From: Gavia stellata
Taxonomy: Eukaryota; Chordata; Aves; Gaviiformes; Gaviidae
Direction of reading: 5' to 3'
DNA: 64,000 nt
Assembly (NCBI RefSeq): GCF_030936135.1
Contig: NC_082594.1
Span: 126,394,668-126,458,667 of the forward strand
The position numbers and the translations under genes were made by a program. The notes below the pieces were generated by a model. That model worked only from the letters and a program-made list of their open reading frames with translations. It was not told the DNA's origin and did not search any database. Positions 46,401 through 58,400 of this stretch are shown one piece after another. Position 1 is the stretch's first letter; each line of letters begins with the position of its first letter.

Positions 46401-49400
46401 TTACAAAATTCTTCCAGATCTTTTCTACTCTTTTACTGAAGAACATTAAAAAAAAAATCTTTAACTGGTTGTGTAACTTAAAGGTATTTCTTCGGAGAAC
46501 TTTTCATGTTGAAAAAGATGAAAGATGTAGTCTTTTGAGTTTTCTTTCTGCTTGGGAAGGAAGCCAAATTTAAAAATCCTTCATAGAAAATGATAATTTT
46601 GTTCTATTTCTAATTACATAACCTAATGTTAGCAGCATAGTTCCCAGTATATCATATGATGCTAAATTTTCTTGTCTGTCAAAATTATAATTGTGACAAC
46701 TTTGGTTGTGGATTTTGTAGGCTGTTTTCCAAGCCGTGCTCCAACGTGATTTGATATTTGTACTTATATAGGCAAAGCTCAAGTACGAGACCTTCTTTCC
46801 TGCTCTCAGGTGGACAAGGTGAGGTGCAGGAGGTGACCAGGCCTTCTGTGAGCAGGATTCCGGTCGAGCCGAGTTCATGTCACACTGTGGGGTAAACAGT
46901 TGTGATAGAGGCCTCCCTGCTCAGTAGTCGAGCAGTTCTGAAAAGACCCAGAAAAGCAGAGTCTTACCACGTGTCAGGTCAACGATGGCTTGATGAGGCT
47001 GATGTCCACAGTGGAGCTGGTGAGGGCTGGACTACTGTTGAGGTGCTGTCTGTGGGATAAAAGTGGAGGAACAGATAAGGCAGGGGAGTGTGTGACACAG
47101 CACTTGTGATGTACTAGACCCAGTCTTTAAAATAAATAGGAGCAGGCTCCCTTTTGGAAGTACCTAATTCAGTCAGTTTCATGATACTGAGTGTCAGATA
47201 CTTTGTAAGTGGGCATCCAATATTTCAGAAGCTCTGTATAATTAAATAGTTCTGAGGAGTTTCTTCTTACATGGATTTTTGGAAGCTACTGGTATTAGTG
47301 GTAAATAATAGTCTAACATTTTTAGTGTGCCTGCCCATGCATTTGTGAGAACTAGTTAATATAACATTCATTTCGGGGAGACTAGGGGCTCTGTCTTTAG
47401 CCTTGTTTATGGGATCTCATAGGATTTTTTAAAAAAAAAACCCCAACAAACAAAACAACCCAGCAGCTTGAGTATTTGCTTGTGCCCTGTGTTTTAATAT
47501 CCCTTCCTTGACATTTTACATCCTGCATTTCCAACAGAAGAAAGACATAGTTGCACCAAAATTCTCGCTGGATGCTGCTCTGCCTGTACACAGATGCCAC
47601 TGAAGGAGCACTGCCATTGGTTTGTTTTCTGCTCGGTCACTAAGAAATGTTAAAATCTCTTTTTCCTTCAGCCTCTGCAAATAAGAGGGGGGCTGGGCCA
47701 CAGAAGGGGATGTAATGACCCTAGTGCTCAGCCCTGTGCTAGCCAGTGGCCCACTGGAAGAGTGCCCTGTGTTTATGAGACTCCCCTCTCCAGAGAAGTT
47801 AAGGGTGAATGAAGATGTAAGTAAATCAATGTAAGTAAAATAGTCCTGGCTCCTTAAACTCTTCTCCCTCCCACTGTGGCTATGAGCTTGTTTCCATTTC
47901 CTTGAGAGCATGGGAACTTTTGGAAAGCAGGCTCCTAGGGAATACAATGGCTGAGTCAACTCTGGCAATGGTTGCTTGTTTTTCTTTCTTTTTTTTTGTT
48001 GGTTGACCTATAACCTCGTATAACCTATGAATTAAATACAACTATGTGGATAATCAGGTGTGATCAAATAGCTCCTTATTTAAAAAAACAAAAGTGGACA
48101 CTCTGTACACATCCAGTCCCAAAGTGCACAGTGTACCGTACACAGCACAGTAAGTCACCCTAAGTAAGGTGGTGTTGATCTTCAGGTCCTGTGAGCGGTT
48201 CTTTCCCTGTGCAAGTTTAATGTCTTTGTGCTTCAAGAGAAAGAAAAGAACATTAAGTTACTGCTAGTAAAGCTTACGAGTACTCAATAACTGAAAGTTA
48301 TTTCTAATCCAAAGGGTTTTCCTGTGATTCTGTCAAGGAATGATTAGTGAAAATAGATCACTGTAACAGACTGGATCCGGACTGCTTCCCGGGTAAACGG
48401 GGAACAAGTCTGACACTTTCAAAGTACATCCTCATGCTTGTTTTCAGAAGAAACGGAAAACTGCCCTAGAACTGTGAAAAGATAAGGGAGACTGGTAGTC
48501 ACGTGGATGTGAGCTTCCACTGTGATTCTGTGTCTAAGAGCAAATGTGAGTTGGATTTATGTGTGTTTGCAGTGACTCCTGCAATGCTATGTCTAACTCT
48601 CAAGAAGCACATTGAAAATAGGAAGCGATTCAGAAGAGACATGAGTATAAGTCTGAAAAAAGTCTTTTTTGCTAGTAGATTTGAGAAGCTTAATCCCTAC
48701 CCCAAAAGAAGATATGGGGTAATTTGCTCACAGTCCAAAAATAATTCAAAAAGTGAAGATAAGATTAACCGACAGACCACTAGAAGAACAATCCACAGCT
48801 AAGATGGATTTTTCCATCAGGGGTGACTTTAAATTTCATAAGGTAAAATGTATTTTTTTTTTTCTTTCCCAAAGGGATATCTGGTCACTGCAGCTCTGGT
48901 TTTAAAGTAGGAGCTAAATTGTGGGATAGCTGTGGCTTGTGCATTATGGATTAGATTGGATGGTCATAATGAACTTTTCTGGACTGGAGAAACGGCTGCA
49001 GTGGGATCACCATTTCTCTGATGAAAGGCTTGTCAGACTTGGCATGTTTTATAGGTAGCCTCAGCAGAGGGACCGTCATCTCAGTGTGCCATGGGAGTTG
49101 TTTTTGTGTTTATAGATAAGTCTGCCTGAATCTGGTTTGGAGTATGTGAAGTCTTAAGTTTGCCTGCCTTATTCTGCTAAATGAGGCTTTTGTTCAGGGC
49201 TGTTAATTTAGCGCTCTCCTAGCCTAGTCAGGCTTTAGACTCACTGAAAAGTGGGGTGTTGGTTTGTTTTGTTTGCTTTTGCGTTTGTTCTGGTTTTTTT
49301 ATTTCTCCCTTACCAGATAAGTTTCAAGAATACTTGTAGTGTAAAGTAGTCTTTTTGTATAAAATCAAACTCCTCTTTGACTGTGTGTTGTTCTTCTGGA

Positions 49401-52400
49401 GGCTGTTTTCTTTTTCTTTCTCCTGATGCTAGGCAGGACTTTAGGTGAATTTGAAGAGGGTAGAAAACAATGCATTTTTCAGTAGAAACGCAACAGTTTT
49501 TGCCAGGGTATTTAATGTTTGTTTTAATGTGCTAGTGTAGGACTAAGAAGTGTTTTCATCTTAACCTTACTAATATATCCAAATTTGTTTTTGACCATGT
49601 CTAGAAACTTCATAGGAAAGTACAGGTCAAGCTCTTCTGCCTTGGGGAATAGTACATCAGGTGGTCTTTAAGTGGGATGTAGAGATAGTGGCATGGATTT
49701 GCTTGCTTGTAGACAGAGGAGCAAAGCCCCTTAAGCCTCACTGGCCATATTTTGATGGTTAAGTGAGGCTTCCGAGCGTAAAAGGGGAGTAGGTTGGGCA
49801 GTGTGCTTATAGATTTGTTTGATTCTGGGACCCCAAGCGCTTGGCAGTAACTGATAAGAAGACTGAAGCTCGGTGAGAGGCATGTATGCATCTCTTAAAA
49901 TGAGGTGACACCAGAGTTGTATTACTGTAGTGGTGAGGCCAGCTTACCTGTGTTCTCAGCTGTTTGTATTCATAGCTGCATGGCAAAATTATAGAATGCA
50001 AATTGTCAGGTGACGTGTGGTTTTTGTGGTGTCTCAAAACGAGGGGAAAGCACTAACAAAGCAAATGCAAAATTATTACTGTCATTAGCAAATGTTAGAA
50101 AATGTGCGCACTGTTCTGCTGAGGTTGATTGACTATTTGCATGCTTAGTTGTATGTGCAATCAAATAATTTCCTAAGGATTAGCATTTTTGCTGTACTCT
50201 TGGGAGAAAGTGTAGCTTAATTTTCCTCCACAGTTTGCTAAATGGCTCAAATTATTTGCAGTGTCCACACTTTGAAGGTGTAAATGTGAAGGTAAGCTGT
50301 TTTTAACAGGCTTCTATCATATAAATAACTTGGCTTAGTCCTATTTAAGTTAACGGATTTTTTTTCTGGAACATGACTTTATATAGTTGAACCCTGGTCC
50401 ATTGCTAAACAAGGTATGAGAATCACTTGGTTATGTGTGTTCAGGTAGTATCTGGTTCTTGCATAACTGTCTTCTGTAAAACTTTCTGGATGAGGCTGGA
50501 GAGGTTTTTCTGCTTATACTATTTTACAGGTTTCTTGGTATATTTTGTGGCTTCAGATAAAGAATGCTAATACCTTGTTGGCTGGACTTAATTTTCTTAG
50601 TGATTTAATATAGCATACCAATAAATGCCTTAAGATTATCCTCAGGCAAAGTGTTTACCTGATGCCTTATAATTAAACTTAGAAATGTGCATGTGTTAAA
50701 AATGAGTTGCTGTCTTCATCTCTTAACGTCATACTACAGTCTAATTTATGCCTTTCTTCTTTTAGTATTTGATGGTAAGTTTGGTAACCCAGATGGGCAA
50801 CCTGCCTCAAATGCTGCCACGTCTTGGGTATTATAATGGTGATTGAGAGACGCTGTACAAACGGAAATGTCTTATTTTCCTCACTTTAAGGAAATTGATA
50901 GTGTCAATACTGTTCATACTGTCCCTGTTGGTTCCCCGAGTCCATTGAGTGATCTCTTAATCACTAAGCCACATACTGAGCACGTAATAATTAGAGATCT
51001 AAGTGAGCTAGTTTTATACAAAGTAAGGAAAAGATAAGGTTAAAAAGCTTCAATGCGCTCACTTTTTTCTGCTGATTAGATAAAGATTCAGAGCTGGCTT
51101 TTCATAAAATGTCATAAGAGCTCAGTAGAAATCTACAATTAATAAGAGGATTTCTTATAGCCTATTTGTCACTTGTGACAGAGAACACTTTTAAATGCCA
51201 GCAAGGGTTTCTCAGACAAGCTATAGCAGGTTTTATGCTCTAGAGAAATTCCATTTTTAAGTAAAACTCAAGATATCTTGAGTTTGGCTTCTTGGAGCTG
51301 TTGAACTGGCTGATTCAGGCACTAAAATAATCGTGTCTGTGATATTGTAATGTTCCTGTTCTCCTCCTCCTGATTCCTTTTGTCTTATAACCACAAAAAT
51401 GCTTAAATTAGGCGTAGCTCTTATCTCTTATCTGTATACAGCATGTTTGAGAAAGTACTTCTCTCCTTAAAAGCATGCCTTCTTAAATCCCAGCTTTGTA
51501 AATCAGGCTTGAAGATTGTGAACTTTCTTTTGCTCTCATGGCAGACGAGTTCTTTTTTCTCCTTGTACGTTAGCGCTGTCCTCACACAAGCTCAGACTTC
51601 AGTTGAGATATAACTGTAGGGTCTCTGGAACTACAAGTTTACAGATCTGAGTTAGCTTTCCGTTCTTCTTCACATCTCTTTCCAGAGTAATTGCAAAGAA
51701 CTCAGTTTCTTGGAAGTGGTGCAGTCATTGGATGCCTGTTTCAGCTGATCAAGAAGAAACCATAGCCTATCTACTTCTGTGGATGACATGCTTTCCAAGA
51801 ATGTTACTTTCATAATCTCAGAAACAGCTGAAGCATAACTGGAAGCATAAAGCTTAGAGGACATGTCTAACGTGTTGCCCTGTTAGTTGCACCTAAAGTT
51901 TTCATGCTTACTTTTGTCAGAAGGGTAGGGATGGACGTATTTTCTGTCTCCCTCGCTCACTGCATTTTTACATTGCAATGCTCAGAATATTAGTGGACGG
52001 CTAATATGTGCTCACCGGTGGTCAGACATAAGGACTTTCTTTTATTGGTGGTAACAGAAGATAACATGAACATGTTTTTATAAAGCTGAACTGAGTCAGG
52101 GTGACTTTCCCCTCTCCTGTGTTATATGCATTCAAAGACCTGACCTTGAAGTAGCACTTGTGTGTTCTTGTGGCCAAAGAGCTTAATTATCGAGTGTGGG
52201 TAGATGACAGACCATCATGGGGGAATGTGTGTGTCTAGGGTGGCGTTCAGGGAACTTTTGAACTGCAAGAAGCAGGAATCTCTTCTGTGGAAAACAGCAA
52301 AATGTCAGAATCTTGATGAGTTCATTAAAAGACACTCAAGCTGAAGATAAGCCTGTCTTTGTTCTGGGATTGTTTTGACAATAAGCATAGGCATAATGAA

Positions 52401-55400
52401 AAGGTAGTGACCACCTACCATACTGCAGGAGTGTGCTAAAATTGGGTGGTTTTTAGTAAACATGCTGTAAGGTCATACAGTCAAAAGTGATTCTTTGCCT
52501 CCTTTCTTCTTTCTTCCCCCAACCTAAATGTAAATAGCCACTGATCTTATGGTAGAGATGGGTTTAATGGTGAGTGTCAAGTTTTGGAGTAATACAGGTG
52601 CTCAAGGAGAGAATAGCAGCCATGTGCTTAAGAGTTTTAGAAAGGTTAAAAAAAAAAAAGGTGTAAAAGAGGCCTTTATAGTATATTTATACCTGGTTTT
52701 GGTAACACTTGAAAGTGATTTCTTCCTGTCTTAGCTATAGTCCAGCTGAGTCATTGTCTTATACAGCATTTGGTTAGGATAGCTCCTAAAATAAGTGGCC
52801 AACATCTGTTAAGAAAAAAGTATGGCCTTGTTACTGCAAAAGCGAAAACAGGGCTTTTACAGCAGAGTCATTTTTGGAGAACATGCTGAAGCTCTTTATT
52901 TGAATGGGAGAGGGGGCATTTGTTTATAAGAGTAAGGAGTTGAAGTCCATCAAGATTCATCTTCTTTGCTGTGAGTTTACTGCCGAATTTGAACCTTAAA
53001 TGAACCATAGACAATGATCTTTCTAAATATGGGGTGAAACGTAGAACAGGAAATCAAGAGGTGATGGTGGTGCTTCTATTTGTGTTTACTGGAGGAAACT
53101 TTGGCCTTTATTCCTACAGGCCTAATTATAGCAACTAGCAAAAAATCCCCTGCATTGTAGTATTCCCAAAATAGTACTCCAATTAGAAATCAGTGGGTTA
53201 GGTTGTCTTTCTGTCCAGCTAGTGGCCTGCATGAGGACTTGATCTGTTCTGTCACCTCCTGTATTGTGGCCTTGCTGCCTCTTCATTTAGTCTGTGCTAG
53301 AAGACTTAGCTCTGGAAGGGGCTCTTGTGTCCTTATGAGTGGAGGAGGTTGCCACGACGTTTTTTTGTGTGTGTGGTTTTTTTTTTTTTGTGGTTTTTTT
53401 GGGTGTTTTTTTTGTTTGTTTTTTTTTTTTCAGGTTGGACTCGATGATCTTACAGGTCTTTTCCAACCGTACTGATTCTGTGATTCTGTGAACTGTAATG
53501 CCTTGTAATTGGCATCTGGCCTGATACAGGGAACAGTTTGACCCATCCTATCCTAAATACCGGAAGCGCACTCTTACATGAGCAAGCGTAAAGTTACAGA
53601 GAAGATCACATTTAGATGCCACCTATTCTGCATTGCTCTTTTGATGTTCATTTGTTCTTAAAGATAAAATTACATATGCAGTATGAAGACAGTTGATGGC
53701 TGAAAATAAATCTGTTTGCTTAACCTTTAACCATTCTTTGTTGCAGCTCTCAAGTTCCACTTACAAATATAGGAGCGAGGAATTCAAGAGACAGTTTTCT
53801 CATCTGCCAGACTCGGAGAGACTCATAGTAGGTAAGATGTAATCACACCAAAAGTGCTTGTCTTCTGACTAATAACTCCAGATTGCAGCAGTACCAAGGT
53901 GGTTTTTTTATGGCAAATTCTAACTACAGCTGATACCTTCCTATTCTCCTGTCTCTGAACTAGCATCAGGTACCTTCAGGGAAAGTTGTGTCCGTACTCT
54001 TCTCCTGTACTGCCTGCTTTGTGAAAAAAGACAGATTCCTTTTGGGGGTTGAGAAGTGAGGGAGAGGATACAGAATCTTCCAGTTCATCTATATATGGGA
54101 TGGGAGTCTCTTAATGTCTTTTCCTGCTGCTACTTTTTAGTGGGGTTTTTTTAGACAAAACCCTTCCTGACAGCAGTGGAGACTGTGTGACTGTCTGACA
54201 GCTGTTAGCTGACAAGCTGGAAAGAAAGATTACTATGCGGGGTCAGGGTGAGCACTGAGCACATAAACTCAACGTATGTGCGTTGATGGGCTTGTGTGAT
54301 GCAAGTGCGAGAAGAACAGAGAGTTAAATCCTGAGAGCATTGAATTTGTTTACGTTCTTTCCACCATGGGCAACCAACTTGGTACCTCTTGTAGTGTCAT
54401 AACCACTTATTTTCTATCCTGTGAGTGTTTAAGTCCTCTCTTTAAAGTAAAAGAGGCAACTAGTTAAGGCTGAGTCAGTTGCCATAGATGTTGGGGAAGG
54501 AGGGTCTGATTGCATAGTTGTAATGGTTTGGATTGGATACAAAGGTAAGGGATGTTGCTTCAGTGACCCTGTTAAGTAGGTAGATCATCCTTAGCAGAAG
54601 CTTTTCTCTTGTTCCCTGGAACTAAGCCTAGACCCTTGCCCTAGGCACCTTGATTAACATGACTTCTGGGATTGAGTGACACAGTGGGTGCTTGTAATTT
54701 AAGACTCTTTTCAGTGACAAATGCCAGCTATGCGGTATAAGGACATAAAATTCAGTATTTAAGAGTGTAATTCCCATCAGCCATCACAGGAGATCATTGA
54801 AAAACACAAACAGTTCTTCATTTTATCCTGACTTAGCATGCTGTGCATTTGGGTGGATTTGTCAACATGGTATATTGAGGGCAGATAAAAATGTTTTATG
54901 CCCCATGCTGGTCTGTGCAGTTGTAGTACTGCCCAGGCTAGTGCTGAGCACGAAGTATGTTATTCTGGTGCCATGCTGTGCAAATCTGTTAGTTCTGGGT
55001 TGGCTCATGCCTTGAGCGGAGGTTTTTCACAGACAGGTTAGCTTATCCATAGGCTGATGACATGGGTGCAGGCATAGAAGTACAGCTCAGCTGGAAGAGC
55101 AGAGGTGGTGAGAAGTGCAGGGGGTGGGAGGGGAGAGAAACAAGTGGCAGAGAATATCAAACTATGGTTCATAACTTCTTGGCACTGAAATGTTCCTTTG
55201 GAGCTCTGACTCCCTGTTTTGCTCCAGTGCAAAATCCAAAGAAAGCAAGCGTATAACCCTACCTCCTTTGCATGCAGTGATGCACCTTATTCCTTCTTTT
55301 ACAACTTGCCTTCCAGGTAAGCCTGCCTGCGCTGCCCAAGCATTGTGTAACAAATACACTGTCCAAGAATTGGGTGTTGTTTTTATACAAAAGTGGCATT

Positions 55401-58400
55401 TTGGCTGTTTAGAGTTCATGTTTCATCTTATGCAACCTTTAAGGAAGTGAATATTGAGAGACTGTCAGTATATCCTTGCAGCATGCTGAGTTCCTTCCAG
55501 GGGAATGGAAGAGAAACTAGAACTTTCCCTTGCACAGAAACAGTTAAATTCCTGCATCCTTTTCCAGCCTCAGAAGGAAGCAGTTATCCTCTGAAATGCC
55601 TTCTGCATTTTTAAAATACTTGAGTTCAGTACAGAAATAAAACAGAAGAAAAGGATATTACTTCAAAGCGTTGTTTTGATGTTTCTCCTTACACACAATT
55701 GCTGTAGAAAGCCATGGAGCAAACTCTGAAACACGGTTTCGATGAACAGACTGCCAAGGACTTGAAGAAAGATTTTAATAATGGTTAATCTCACAGTGTA
55801 GCCCCTGGTCCATCAGAAGCAAAGTCGTTACTTTATATACATTTTTTCTTACCCCACAAAAAGCAGTGCTCCTTTGGAAGGACTTCTTGCATCCTCCAGG
55901 CAGAGAGCTCTTCCTTTGCTTGATGCAGAGAAGCTTAACACAGGCTTTAGAGTGCTCAGAGAAGCAATTACTTGCTACTGTTCAAAAGAACTGTAACTGC
56001 TCCTGTTCTTAACTTAGCTGTTAAAAAAACCAAACAACTCTTCCACTGTAATGAGCACTGTATATAAAGATTAGATGAAATATAATTCTTTTCCTGTAAT
56101 GAAAGAGAAATGACTTAGACTTTCAAAATGGGAGTTTAAAGGAGTGCCACTAACTTTAATTTGTCTGTAAATGTTTTTTACAAGCAGCATCTTAAGGTAC
56201 TGGATCTGAAAACTTAGAGAAATGCTAATCTCTCCCTTTTGTTTTCATATTCTCTTTTGTATAGGTAGGTCATGGTGTTGCTCATCACTTGCCCAGTGCT
56301 CCAATATTTATAGGTCTGAATCCCTCTCCCTCCCCTAAACATAGAAGTTGGATGCAAACTTCTTGGTAATGCTTTCCTCAAGTCCTTAACCTCACACTCC
56401 TGCTGCCTTCCCTCTCCCTGCTCTCCCAGCATTTTGGTATCTGACTTCTCTTTAAACATGCACTTACAACTTACTGGTTTTGATTTCTTTTAAGTTTATG
56501 TAATTCTGTTTGCAGTTATGCCTCCGAGGGCTTGTATACATACCTCATGCTTGTGGCAAGAAACTTTATTTCCACTTGATTATTTGAGGGGAAAACCCAA
56601 GAGAATTTTAAAAATCATAATAAAAGCTTCTGTAGATGCAGACTTACCTTGAAGTTAGGATGGTGAAGGATTCGTGAACCTCTTGGTACTTGAACAAGAA
56701 CTGTAGTCATCTTCTTGTTGTACATAAAATCAAAATTCTGGCTCAGACAATACCAGATACAATGCTTTTCAAAATAACAACTCTTTGATACCCCTAAAGC
56801 TAAAATCATTAACATCCTGCATGAATAGGTGCATTCTGGGTATTTTCTGTACATAAGGTAACATTCTGGAGGTTGGAGCTTCCAAAAGGAGTCTGTTTGT
56901 CTTAACTTTCTAGCAGTAGTACTTCTGAAAATTCCTTTTGTTCTAATCTTCAGGCTCTGAAATTACGAAAGTTCTCTTAAAGAGGTTTTTTAAAAAGTGC
57001 AACCAAATCCTCTGCTCTTATTCTTAATTAGCAGGTGTCAGATGATGGGTAATTACATTCTAGATGAAATCAGTTTCTCAGTAGGGATGTTTCAGCCAGA
57101 GGCAGTATCATAACAAAAATGATAGTCAGCTTCTGAAAATATCCCCTGCCTGAAGAACTAGATAGCTTCAAGCTGCCTTTTAGTGTCTCACTCTGCAGAT
57201 AGTTTTAGCTAGTGATGGTATCTGTTTAGTGGAAAATTATTATCTTACTACAACATCTGAACTACCTACATACTAACTTATGTAGGAGTTGACAGTATAA
57301 TCTGTTATACTGTAAAATGGTTGTATGTTCTGTTGTTAGGTGCTTTGAAGTTTGACTTCTGAATACTTCTCCCATGTACTCCTGATCTTGCCTGATAACA
57401 TCTTCTCTGAAAATACAGGATAATGCACGGGGCTTTGATACATGGAGTGCTGTCCTCACACAGATACTTCCATCAACTCTGGGATTGGGGTGTTCCCAGA
57501 GCAATGGTCTGGATGCAACCCAGTACAAGCCTGCCTTCACAGAATTTTGAAGAGTGAAAGAAATAGCTTTTTATTTGTATTGTAATACCCTTACCTCATT
57601 TTAATTTAACAGGTTTGGGTCAACTGACCTGCAATAACTGAGTAAACTTATTCTTCCTTTCTATATATAGATTACGCCTGTGCACTCCAGAAGGATATCC
57701 TGCTGCAAGGACGCTTGTATCTCTCTGAAAACTGGCTCTGTTTCCACAGCAACATTTTTCGATGGGAGACCACAGTAAGATCTCTTAGCTCACTTTGATC
57801 CCATCTTTTCTTTGTCCTGTCCTATCAGGATATGAGTCCCTCAAACAAATCTTATCCTGTCAATCTCATGCCAGTGATTTTGCGCTGAAAAGAAAGAGCC
57901 TGCACCCCTGAGTGGAAATGCAGATGCGTTGCTCCATAAAATGACAGTAGCATTGGAGACATCTGAATGCTGAAGTAAGCCTGCTCAGTCAGTCACATAG
58001 GAAGGAGTTCAGGAGTTATGCTAAAGTTGATCCTGTACATTTCTGGGTGACTGTTTGCCTCTCCTTACCAAGGAGAGTTGCTCTGCAAAGGGATGTAACA
58101 CTTAATGTTCTCCTGTAAGACCAGGAGCATGATACAGTATATGGCATTGCCCTGTTCAAGAACTGTCCAGCACTGAACCTTAACTTGGTTAGCTGAAGAG
58201 ACTCTATAAATGACATCTATGTATCCTTGTATTGTGGTCTGTAGCTTTTGAACAGTATGAGCAAAAGTAGATAATCATGACATGTTGGCCCTGTATTTCT
58301 GTTAAACTGGGTTAATGAGTTAAAATTTTTCATTCAAGCAGTTGTTGCATCTGCTGTAGAAATAACATGAGGCAGTGAATGAGAAAGGGAAGGTAACCTA

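Larger units (their letters stand above)
36173..53746 (+). other. GRAMD1C intron 2 (about 17.6 kb)
   Basis: This is the largest intron. I see no coding exon in it: open frames reach about 150 codons but show no known domain. Features noted are a perfect palindrome at 36201-36224, a GATA-containing hairpin at 46027-46051, a T/G-rich tract at 53360-53430 and a CR1 tail at 53433-53491. About 44570-45750 is moderately GC-rich. Enhancers or non-coding RNAs may be present but cannot be read by eye. Confidence 0.7.
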